Made by a program: the position numbers and the translations under genes. Of a stretch of DNA of 64,000 bases, positions 1 through 10,321 are shown piece by piece. This stretch comes from Argentina anserina. Its lineage: Eukaryota > Streptophyta > Magnoliopsida > Rosales > Rosaceae. The stretch covers positions 27,226,501-27,290,500 of the forward strand of contig NC_065874.1 of NCBI RefSeq assembly GCF_933775445.1. Reading direction: 5' to 3'. Every line of letters starts with the position of its first letter. Position 1 is the first letter of the stretch. The notes under the pieces are model-generated. The model worked only from the letters and a program-made list of their open reading frames with translations. It was not told the origin of the DNA and made no database searches.

Positions 1-610
1 TATCTTGGGACCCATTTATTGACTCCCAGAGGGCGATAGAGGTGGTACTCCGGGACATTGCAAGGCTCCAGGTCGAGAAAGAGGAGGAAAGTCAGGTTTC
101 TGGCTGCCAGGTCACGAGCGGCCGCATTTAAGAAGGAACATCAACCCCTCTGGGCTGCCTTTGAAAGTCGAATCGGGACAGACAAAGCTCTGGAAAAGGC
201 GTGACAGCGGTTTCTCACCCCGACGCCGCGGATTCTGCCCGCCATGAAAACTCCTGAGGCGCAACTACGGTTGGGGCCGCAGTGCAGAACGGAAAAGGTC
301 ACCCAACTCTACTTTCCATGTTTTTTGATGGTCCACCGCAGTCCCAGTATGTGATGGACTTAGACCCGGAGGATCCCGGGGTGAATGAAAATTGTCAAGA
401 GGCCCCGGCGGAGCCCCAGTCGGACAGTCGGTACAAGACTTCCAAACTCAACTCCTGCTCTACATGAACCAAACCTTGGAACGTGTGACCACCAAGGTAG
501 ATGGGATTGAGACCGGGGACTCGTGCTCACAAAACGCCACCGCTAGGGTTTGGGAGGAGAGGTCGAGTAACGTAAGGATTCACTTAGGGAAAAACTCAGT
601 TTTAAAATAA
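1..610 (+). other. Degenerate coding-like stretch, unidentified
   Basis: This GC-richer block differs in composition from the AT-rich DNA after 610. It has three short overlapping open stretches on the plus strand: one up to about 120 encoding a charged, possibly helical segment (DIARLQVEKEEE), one at 282-467 and one at 392-610. None is long enough to be a gene, and each ends in stops typical of decay. A retrotransposon gag remnant or the end of an expressed pseudogene cut by the window edge would both fit. I do not recognise the family. Confidence 0.2.
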
Positions 611-1382
611 GCAAGATCTGATATGTTTTAAAAAATTTAGTTTGCAAATTTTACAAATCCACTAATTATAACAAATTTATTAAACATGAAAACACATGAA
701 TTTAGCATATGTGCTTAGTTTGCTCAAAATTGAATACCAAACTAAATCTTAGTGGCGTAGACTTTCGATGTTCGACTTATGAAACACTAGTTGCAAAGTC
801 CGGATTGTATAAGAAAAGAAAAGTACAAATTTTCGTAAAATGGAGGTACGTTCAAATACAATTAGATTAGGAATGTATTAAGTAATAAGCGCCACCTATT
901 TATTCGATTGCAGTCCAAGTGGCGGTATTTAAGTTACGTTGTATAACAAAAGTTGGGCCATTTGACTTTTAATAAAGTTGTTTGAATTCAAGTATTCAAC
1001 ACTCGAAAATTTGTGAACAACTACTGCGCCTTATTTTGTTTTTGTTTTTGATTGTAGCCCATTGGTGCGTAGTTGTTTATTTAAGAGCTCTCAAAAGCCC
1101 AATGGTTGTTTCCCGTTGACCTTTAGAGTTTAGACTTTTGACACAGACAGGAGAGGATAAAAATTGAGTCAAAAGTAGACAAGTCGCTTTATTTCATTCC
1201 ATTTTGTTACTTGTTGGGATGTTTGTTTTTGTTAGTTGGAGCAGAACGCCACCACTTGAAAGGCCAACTTGAAGTTGCAAGTGGAATTCCCATTGAAAAA
1301 ACTACTAGACGAACACTGCCCCCTCTATATAATGATGATATCCTCGGAGGATAATTGCATCGCTTGTTTCCCAGTTACAAAC
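611..1382 (+). promoter_or_regulatory. Upstream region of the receptor gene, with W-box cores and a TATA motif
   Basis: This AT-rich region without open frames lies before the malectin-LRR-TIR gene. TTGAC[C/T] cores, the W-box bound by WRKY factors, occur at 962-967 (TTGACT) and 1116-1121 (TTGACC), and in inverse orientation at 1167-1172 (AGTCAA). A TATATAA-like motif at 1325-1332 lies about 50 bp before the ATG at 1383. That spacing supports 1383 as the start rather than the in-frame ATG at 1269. W-boxes are short and common, so regulation by defence WRKY factors is only inferred. Confidence 0.35.
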
Positions 1383-4300
1383 ATGTCCCAAATGTTCTTG
1401 AAATTGCCTTTTGCACTACTTGTCGGTGCTTTTACTGTGATGATGCTTAAAGCTCATGGCCAGGATCAATCAGGTACCCGTCTGCGCACAAATTTTTTTC
1501 CTCTCAATTTGAAAGATTTCATTTCAGACTTATTTTGCAATTTCCTTCTTGCTAATTAACCGAAATAATATAATATTTATATGCTCTGAAGTGAAAGATA
1601 ATATTTTGAAATGGTTATTAAAATATCAGTAACGAAAGATCTCAAATTTATTGATAGACCATAAAACTTTTCATTGGAGTTTTATAGAGGATAAATAAAA
1701 AAGGAAAAGAAAATTAATTCTTATAATAATCTTTTAACTAGACGTAATAATAATAATAATAATAATAATTGCACTCTTGTTGTCTTGGGTCAACAACTCG
1801 TGTATAATTTTTCCATTTTCCAGTGTGAAGTACATCCAAATTCCTTATACTCACATATTTTCTCTTGCATATTAATTAGTCTTGGTCAACACATGCATAA
1901 GTGTATAACTAAGGTTTTTAATATCCTCAGATTTCATCAGCATCGATTGTGGCCAACTACAAACTAAGGAGTATACAGAACCGACAACGGGCATTACATA
2001 CGGTCCAGAGACAGTAGATATTGTTGATACTGGTGTGTCCAAGCCCATAGTAGTGTCCGATCCTCGGCAGCAGTTTCAGTTTGTTAGGATGTTTCCTGAA
2101 GGAACCAGGAACTGTTACAAAATAAATATCAAAAGACGGCAAAAGTATTTGATAAGGGCAAGCTTTTTGTATGGAAATTATGATGGGGACAAAGATTTAC
2201 CTGAATTTTCACTACATCTTGGAGGTGATTTGTGGGAGTCTGTGGTGATTTCAAATGCAAGTTCTGAAGTAGTCAAGGAGCTCATACATATTCCAATGAG
2301 ATATTACATACATATTTGTCTGGTTAACATAGATAAGGGCATTCCATTTATATCCACGATAGAACTCAGGCCTTTACATAAAGATACTTATCAAACAGAA
2401 AGTGGGACGTCTTTGGCACTTCATTCGCGGATTAACATGGCAGCAAATAAAGCCAGATACAGGTGACTGAAATACCCCACAATTACCATATGTTTCTTTA
2501 CTTCTTTGAAGTTTCCTTACGAAGTACTATTTCTATTCAGGTACCCGGAGGATGTTAATGATCGTATTTGGTCATCATGGATGAGTGAGACCTGGAAAAA
2601 AATAAATACTTCGTTCAATATCAACACAGATAAATACCAACTACCATCTCTTGTCTTGAGGACAGCTGCCACGCCAAAAGATGATTCAATCAAAAGACTG
2701 AGTTTGATGTGGCAGCATTCCGTTAATGCAACATATCATTTTTATTGGCACTTCGCAGAAATAATAAAGTTCAACTCCGGCTTGTCTCGATATCTCACCA
2801 TTAACATCAATGGAAAGCCTTCTTATAGAGCCATTCCACAGTACCTGAGCTCAAGGACGTCTACAGGCAGTATTGCTGTGGGAGGAGGGCCATTTAATTT
2901 TCAAATATATTCACCGCCGACAAGTAGTTACGGACCGATCCTCAACGCCTACGAGATTTATACGGAGAAAAAGTTAGGATCGGAAACAGACCAGCAAGAC
3001 GGTACAGAATTCTTCCTCACACAATCTTTCATTTCTGCACCGTTTCTGATCCAGTGAGGGATGTCAACTACAATTATTACGTACTCCTATGGATTTATTG
3101 ATAATTTTATGAGATACTTGTGTTTGCATCAATTAGTTGAAGCACTTACAAATCTCAAGTCAACTTACGGAATCATTAAGAATTGGCAAGGAGATCCGTG
3201 CTACCCTAAAGAATACATATGGGCAGGTGTGAACTGTAGCTATTCTGACAATGACTCCGCACGAATCATATCCCTGTGAGTACTCATGTCTAACTAATTA
3301 TTTTATATATAACGATCTATGGTTTGCTGGACCAGTTAAATCACTTACCCCAATATATAAGTCAATAAGCTGTGCACAACATGCAACCTGCAGGAATTTA
3401 TCCTCGAGTGGATTAACTGAAGAGATAGCTGCTTCTATATTTAATCTCACAATGATACAGACTTTGTAAGTACTTTACGTACGTTCAATATATACACGTT
3501 ATAACTCGTACAAGTCAATTATGAGTTCAAGATATAAGAGATTATAGACAACTAGGATATTCTACATATGGTCAAATTAATTAAGTACTAAAAAATTTCA
3601 ACTGGCACAGTCTTATGTCCCAGAATACTTGATTCCATATATATGTATGATATATATATATATATATATATGTTATAATTTTAACATATTGGAGCTGCCA
3701 TATATGAATCCAGGGATTTATCGAATAACAAATTATCAGGACAGATTCCAGAATACTTGTCGCAGTTGCCAAAGCTAAATATCTTGTAAGTAATTATATT
3801 GTCGTACGTACATAAATACTACATAATCGAACATTTTCTAGCTATTATTCTGGAATCTAACCTCGGCGTAAATTTAATGAAACCAATTAATAAATGCTAT
3901 ATTAATTGTGATGTTTCATGGAATTCAAAAGATATGGACCTAATGATGGATTATATCTCCGGTTTACATGCGCAGAAACTTAGAGAAAAATGATCTCACA
4001 GGCTCAGTTCCCGCCTGGCTTATTGCGAAAGAAAATGATGGTTTTTCATTGAGGTATGTTCGTGATCCATTCCCAGTAAGCAATCCTCTTCTTTTTATGA
4101 GGGTTTTTCCCCTTTGTAATATATAAGTAATGGTATAAATCATACTTTTATCGTGGCTGTCAATTAATCCGAAAATTATTTGTTCTTTGGTCAGTTTGTG
4201 CGGAAATCCAAGTTTATCAGGGCAGCTTCCTTGCGGAAAGCAGAAGAAGAAGAAGAAGAACCAGTTTGTTATTCCGGTCGTTGTGTTAATTATCATCGTG

Positions 4301-5672
4301 TCATGGGTCTCATTTGCAGCAGCTCTAGTGTGGAAATCTAAAAGGTTTCGTGGTAAGACTCCAAAATTTTATGCTAGATACTAAAATTACAAGATCATAG
4401 CTGGTAAATGTCCGGCTCCATGATCCTGGCCCGGAATACATTATCATGGGGCATCCCGATCGACAATGTTTTATATGAAGAGAGTAATTAAGGATGTATA
4501 GTAAATAATAAGGTCTTTCTGCTTGTTTGGTTTATGTGGTTTCTCCCGAACAGCTTACTGGAGACTTGGTAAAGATTCATGTACTGAATCAGAGAACGGA
4601 CAGAGTAGCAGAGGACACGATGTGTTTTTGAGTTTTAGAGGTGATGATATACGAGAAGGTTTCGCCCGTTATCTGCACGACGCTTTAGACAAAAATGGAA
4701 TCAAGACATTTTTTGATGATCAAAATCTCCAGAAAGGAGATGAAATAGGACCTACACTTGTCAACGCAATAGAAGCATCAGAGGTTTCTATCATTTTGTT
4801 CTCAAAAAACTATGTTACGTCAAGTTGGTGTCTGGGTGAGCTTGTACATATCATTGACTGTAAAAACAAAAATAAGGATCGTCGTGTTGTCCCAGTTTTT
4901 TACAAAGTGAATCCATCAGACATACGCAATCAATCTGGTAGTTTTTCCCTTCAGACGTGGATAGACAGAGAGAACGTCAAGGTTCCCGTATGGAAGGAAG
5001 CTCTGGTAGAAGTAGCAAATTTGTCGGGATATCATTACACGAGAGGGTATGTTAAATACATGATACATAAAAATTTTGAAGTTTCTAAAGCAAAACATGT
5101 AGGGAAACTACCGGTATATTTGCCTTGTTTCAACATGTAATTAATGTTCCTAAATATATTTTGAACTGATCGACAGGTACGAAAGTGAAACCATCGAAAA
5201 GATTGTTGAAAATATATCAGGTGTCCTGAAGCAAATGAAGGAAAACTCCCTCCGTCGGTTCGACACGATATGCCCAGAAGGCGGAGAAGACGAAATAGTT
5301 ATTTATACAACTTCATCAGCTAGGGACAAGAATTTTCAGAAATGCCAGACAATTATCCAGAGCTTATCCCAATTTGTCCTGAAAGTTCAGCAGCGTGACG
5401 TTACAATCCGGAAGTTCAGAAAAGAGCTGAAAAAGCTGATGAAAAAAGATATGCCTCCTCCAAGGGTATTTGTTCATGGAAGGTATGTGGGCGGGTATGA
5501 TGAGGTGAGTAGGCTTATAACAAATGAGCCCTGGTTCTGTGAGACTCTTGATAAGATTCAAAAGAGAGATGAGGTGCGTTTGCATGGTCGGGACTTGGTG
5601 CAACAAGAGGATGCCTCGTCAGTCAGTGTCTCTGAAACAGACCCCGGTGGACGTGGTGGTTCACCAGTTTAA
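1383..5672 (+). CDS. Malectin-like/LRR transmembrane receptor with cytoplasmic TIR and glutaredoxin-like domains
   Basis: Ten exons close in phase: 1383-1473, 1931-2462, 2541-3001, 3137-3275, 3394-3465, 3714-3785, 3976-4053, 4195-4352, 4554-5046, 5177-5672. They total 2592 nt, or 863 residues plus stop, with GT-AG at all nine introns. Residues 1-27 form a signal peptide. About 31-360 is malectin-like, opening FISIDCG and containing RYPEDVNDRIW. About 361-482 is the LRR block (KNWQGDPC cap, two 72-bp LRR exons, LCGNP end). One membrane helix spans 507-528. The TIR domain is about 556-695 (DVFLSFRG; WCLGEL with Glu630). About 738-815 is glutaredoxin-like (IVIYTT, RVFVHGRYVGG). Relatives with this ectodomain normally carry a kinase; none is present. 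The topology suggests an extracellular ligand coupled to TIR signalling or NAD hydrolysis, which is inference. Separate transcripts would be the main alternative, but the phases argue against that. Confidence 0.85.
1746..1770. repeat. (AAT)n microsatellite
   Basis: About eight uninterrupted TAA/AAT units sit in the first intron of the receptor gene. Confidence 0.9.
3647..3671. repeat. (TA)n microsatellite
   Basis: About twelve TA units lie in the intron before the second LRR exon of the receptor gene. Confidence 0.9.
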
Positions 5673-6770
5673 TGGTATTAGCTAGTAGAATTTCACTGCT
5701 CTTTATTCTCTGTAACTTCCGATCGAGCTCGTGGAGGCTCTCTTTCATTTCGTGTCGCGGTTTTTGCAAACTTTTTATGTTGATCAAATTATCTAATCAA
5801 ATAATGTAATTATGCAACAAAATGAAGTACTTGCATGCACACCCACACACACACACACATATATATATATATTCAATTATATATATTTGGCCCTTTTTTT
5901 TGTCACATTTTCTTATATGGCCAATTAAGTTATGGTATACGCACTAAACATATGACGTGCACCTTCATTACACAATAAGCACACAAAAAAACCTAAAACT
6001 ACTAATTACAAATCGAGCATTCCATTAAACCCCTAAAGAAAATATACTATTGTCGCCTAAGGACCTCAATTGGTGTGCAACAACTATTCAAGCTCCGTTA
6101 AAAAATGAGGACAAAAGTTTATGTTGTTGCTTGTTCGGCGGCTCCTCTACACCGGAAGGGCTTCGGCCTCGTCAATGTGGACTGGATCACTGCCGAACAA
6201 GCTGTTGGGTTATCTCTTTGAGGCAAGATAGTTGGCGGAGGGAGTTAGGTTGTTCATAGAGGCGATCTAAGAGTTTCTAGCGGATTTGGGTGGAGGTTTT
6301 CTCGCTCTAGCATGGATGTGGATCATCGAGGAGGAGCGTCGACATGGGTTGGATGTATCTGCAACGGCGGTGTGGTGCTACGACTCATATGGGGGTTTTC
6401 TCTCGTATGGGTCTTTATGGCCAACGTTGCTACAGCTTCATATGGGGGTTTGTTAGTGCGTGCTGTCTTTGGTGGTGCTTCTTGGCGGCGCTAGACGTTG
6501 ATAGTAGGGCGGCGGGTCTTCTCTATGATTGGCTTGATTCCTAAAGTCTAATAGGGGGAGCTTGGGCTCTTTCTGGGCCCAGGTCAGTTTGAGATTTTTG
6601 TCTTTTTTAGTTTGTTTTTGTTTTTTTTTAATTGTGAGTTTGGTGTGGAGTTTGTGTCATGGGGTGTGTCATGGTTATGACGTCGTTTCCATTTCTTGTT
6701 ATTTATCTCTAAGCACTTTTTTTTTTAGAAAATTAAAGATATACTTAATATTAGAGCCTCTCTTTTAAAT
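5673..6770. other. 3' flank of receptor gene and unidentified intergenic DNA
   Basis: The first 350 bp are AT-rich downstream sequence with a compound (CA)n(TA)n microsatellite at about 5842-5872. From about 6050 to 6600 the base composition is richer in G and C, with short overlapping open stretches (6050-6259, 6312-6544) that match nothing I recognise, ending in T-rich tracts near 6600 and 6718. A decayed retroelement end is possible. I see no gene. Confidence 0.4.
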
Positions 6771-7054
6771 CAGGGGCTTCTTATAAAAAAGTCACAATTA
6801 ATATATGTATTTATAAAAAAGTCAAGTAAGATTTGAAAATTAGAAAAAAAGTCATTTTTTAAAATGTTTAAACCGTTGGCCACAGATTTTACGAAAATTA
6901 CAATGTGTCACTGCTCAAATTAGAAATTAAACAGTTGACCCCAATCTCCCCCTCACCACCAAATCATCACTCCGACCTCCCGACCCGACTCCGGCTCCAC
7001 TCGCTCGCTGCCTCCACCCCGATTCTGGCTCTAACCGACCTAACTTCGGCCAAC

Positions 7055-7125
<71 letters not shown>

Positions 7126-8200
7126 CCTCCACCCAACTCTGGGTTGACCACGAACAAACCAGTGAAGCCACAACCTGGATCACCTCCGACTCCTTCAGCC
7201 CGGATGCGCGGTTGACAAGATCACATTAGTAGGTCTCCAGCGCCGACTTGGACTTGGGCACTATGGTAGTCATCAGATCTCTGAAGCCACTGCCAATAGT
7301 AGAGGAGATTCTCCAGATCAGATTCGATCGCCATGGGTTTGGGTCGATCAAGGTAAGAGTGGTGCTGCCACGTTGGTCTTTCACCTAAGGCTTAAGGCCT
7401 TTGCGGCAATGCGTATTCATCGGAGGCAGCGCTGGGAGGGTCCGGTGTGGTGTCTGCTTGAGCGAGGTTCACGACCTCATGGTCAGAGAAGACGATGATA
7501 ATGACATGGGTGCCCTGAGCAATTATATGGGTGCCCATTCAAATTTCTGTAAATATATAACAATAAACAAATGTTCGTTATTTCTAGTCATTTTCTTCTT
7601 CTTCTTGTCACAACATAATCACATAAACTAATGTGACAGGGTGTGACAACGGGTGTGTCAACATGTGTGACATGCCGAAAGGAAATTTCTAAATATGCGA
7701 AATGATGCTAAAATTCAAAAGAAATTAGTATAAGTATTCTCAGAATGAAGAGACTAACAAGAATTAGGGAGCGTTAAGCTCCAGTTTAGCTGGAATTGTT
7801 TAGAGCACCACCATGGATGACGGTAACCCCTTGCGAGGGTTGCTGCATCTTGTACGGTGGTCAGTTCGGAGTGGGTAGAGTATCAAATGAAAAAGGGGAG
7901 AGAGATATTTCCAACGGTACCAACCACTCTCAAATTCATCGTCGGACGGCAAAGTTATTGCCGAAAATAGAAGAATAAGGAAAAATAAGAAAAGAAAAAA
8001 GTGAGAAAGGGCAAAACGGTCCGGATTTTGTTTTTCTTAAAGATTATTTTTTTCTAATTTTGTTCTAAGGTTGTTGACTATTTTATAATTTCTAATCAAT
8101 TGAGATGATATTTTAATAATTGAGAAATAAGTGGTGACTTTTTTCTAATTGAAAATTGGAGATGGTAATATTTTATAATTTGCTCTTAAATCAAACTCAC
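6771..8200. mobile_element. Possible DNA transposon with captured GC-rich sequence (Pack-MULE-like)
   Basis: The outer parts are AT-rich and loosely inverted relative to each other. A run ATTAGAAAAAAAGTCA near 6840-6855 reappears in inverse orientation near 8135-8150, and both outer edges carry TTTAAATC-like and TTATAA motifs. Between them lies GC-rich, exon-like DNA (6930-7500 and 7790-7970) that resembles no intact gene. This layout is that of a Mutator-like element that has picked up gene pieces. The ends are imprecise and no target duplication was established. Confidence 0.25.
7058..7121. repeat. (CT)n microsatellite
   Basis: About 31 uninterrupted CT units are followed by CCCTCCCTCC. 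The track explains the apparent Arg-Glu-rich open frame on the opposite strand, which is not a gene. Confidence 0.95.
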
Positions 8201-8647
8201 ATCCAAATGTTTTTTCAATCTAAACCCAAATTCTTTTTCTATAGGCCTATTTTCCCTCTTTTTCTTTTTTATCATTTTGGTTTCCTTAATCGTAGCATCT
8301 ATTTATTGTATATGTTTAATACAATCATTCCATTGATTTTTCAATACTGTAATGATATATATGTTTTCTCAAATCTTTTCTTTTTGTATTATTGTATTAT
8401 GAATTTTCGTGTGGTAAACCTTTTATTGTAGGTTTCAACTTTTTATTTCACCTCTACTATTACCAAATAGATAGAAACATGCATATTAGTATATATTTCA
8501 AATTCAACATATGGAAGAGATCTTTGAAATGATAAATACCTAACAAACAGGTTGATGTGAAAATTCCTAGAAGAGAAGTTAGCTATATAAATACATACCT
8601 AATTTTTAGGTTGTAATTAAAAATAAAAAAACTTACTAAATAGAAAA

Positions 8648-9090
8648 TGTTAACACCTCCCCTTGATCTAGTAAATCCTGGCAGGATTCCCCCTTATTCT
8701 AGCCGCGAGACCGGCTAGAGTTAACCCAATAAGACAAGGTACTGAGACGACAAGGTAGATCATGCCACCTCTAGCTCAGGTGACGCCCAAAATAACTCGC
8801 CAAAGCAATAAGTTCATACTGAACGAACACTCTCCCACATCGGGAAATGGAAATAACACTTCCCCAATGCGCCTATAAAAATAACTAAAAACCTCTTAAA
8901 AAGGGTAACGTATCCCTAAGTTCTTAACCTATGAACTTAAGTCCTGCCCTGGAATCTAACTTAAGCTTCGAAGAGTCATATGTCGGCGCACCGCTGGCCC
9001 TTGACCTTAACCATGGTTTTTGTGCAGGTTAAACAAACCAAAGGTTGAATACAAGCTACATGAACAAGACCTCCAGATTTTGTACTTGCA
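8648..9090 (+). mobile_element. LTR of a non-coding retroelement, first tandem copy
   Basis: The segment starts TGTTAACACC and ends GTACTTGCA, so it has the TG...CA ends of an LTR. It contains a TCCCACATCGGGAAA promoter-like block near 8832 and a TATA box GCCTATAAAAA near 8871. Two bases past its end lies AGTTGGCGCTACCAG, which could be a tRNA primer-binding site. No gag or pol is recognisable downstream, which fits a LARD- or TRIM-type non-autonomous element. Confidence 0.6.
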
Positions 9091-9878
9091 ATAGTTGGCG
9101 CTACCAGTCTTCACCCCCATCTGGTAGTGTTCATACACCGCAAATTGGCACAGCCGGCATGAACTCTGGGCAGCAGTTGGAAACGCACGGATGCACCTCG
9201 ACAACCACTTTTCCATCAACAGCGTGAGGTGGGCTGCCACATACACTACAATACCAGCTATCATTTCTTAGTCTTGGAGGAGTGTTAGCCAACAAGCGTT
9301 GGTCAAATACAAAACAAAAAACACAACGTTGATGACCCGGAGAAATGCACTGGATAAAACACTTACCAATGTGCTGAGAATTCCCGGGGACTTCGAACCA
9401 GATGTTTTCCCCCTTGATACGGACCTTCCAATACAAACACCCGATCCCGCCACTGATCCAGGGTATAGCTAGGACAGTCATTCACAAGAGATGAATATTT
9501 CCTCATTCGGGTTTCCTTAATCGTAGCATCTATTTATTGTATATGTTTAATACAATCATTCCATTGATTTTTCAATACTGTAATGATATATATGTTTTCT
9601 CAAATCTTTTCTTTTTGTATTATTGTATTATGAATTTTCGTGTGGTAAACCTTTTATTGTAGGTTTCAACTTTTTATTTCACCTCTACTATTACCAAATA
9701 GATAGAAACATGCATATTAGTATATATTTCAAATTCAACATATGGAAGAGATCTTTGAAATGATAAATACCTAACAAACAGGTTGATGTGAAAATTCCTA
9801 GAAGAGAAGTTAGCTATATAAATACATACCTAATTTTTAGGTTGTAATTAAAAATAAAAAAACTTACTAAATAGAAAA

Positions 9879-10321
9879 TGTTAACACCTCCCCTTGATCT
9901 AGTAAATCCTGGCAGGATTCCCCCTTATTCTAGCCGCGAGACCGGCTAGAGTTAACCCAATAAGACAAGGTACTGAGACGACAAGGTAGATCATGCCACC
10001 TCTAGCTCAGGTGACGCCCAAAATAACTCGCCAAAGCAATAAGTTCATACTGAACGAACACTCTCCCACATCGGGAAATGGAAATAACACTTCCCCAATG
10101 CGCCTATAAAAATAACTAAAAACCTCTTAAAAAGGGTAACGTATCCCTAAGTTCTTAACCTATGAACTTAAGTCCTGCCCTGGAATCTAACTTAAGCTTC
10201 GAAGAGTCATATGTCGGCGCACCGCTGGCCCTTGACCTTAACCATGGTTTTTGTGCAGGTTAAACAAACCAAAGGTTGAATACAAGCTACATGAACAAGA
10301 CCTCCAGATTTTGTACTTGCA
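9879..10321 (+). mobile_element. LTR of the same non-coding retroelement, second tandem copy
   Basis: This is the same 443-bp LTR-like segment shifted by 1231 bp, with the same TG...CA ends, promoter block and TATA box. It leads directly into the element's interior, so it is likely the genuine 5' LTR, with the copy at 8648-9090 arising by the later tandem duplication. Confidence 0.6.

Noticed and set aside
1269..1382. ATG at 1269 as the receptor start
   Set aside because: It lies before the TATA-like motif, and the signal peptide begins well at 1383; the extra residues have no signal-peptide character.
3964..4296. Minus-strand 110-residue frame
   Set aside because: It is antisense to exons 7 and 8 of the receptor gene; the Phe run is the reverse of the Lys run before the membrane helix.
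6927..7157. Minus-strand open frame rich in Arg-Glu
   Set aside because: It is the shadow of the (CT)n microsatellite at 7058-7121.
9007..9481. Open frames on both strands, repeated at 10238-10712
   Set aside because: They are copied by the 1231-bp duplication and match nothing; they lie in a non-coding LTR element.
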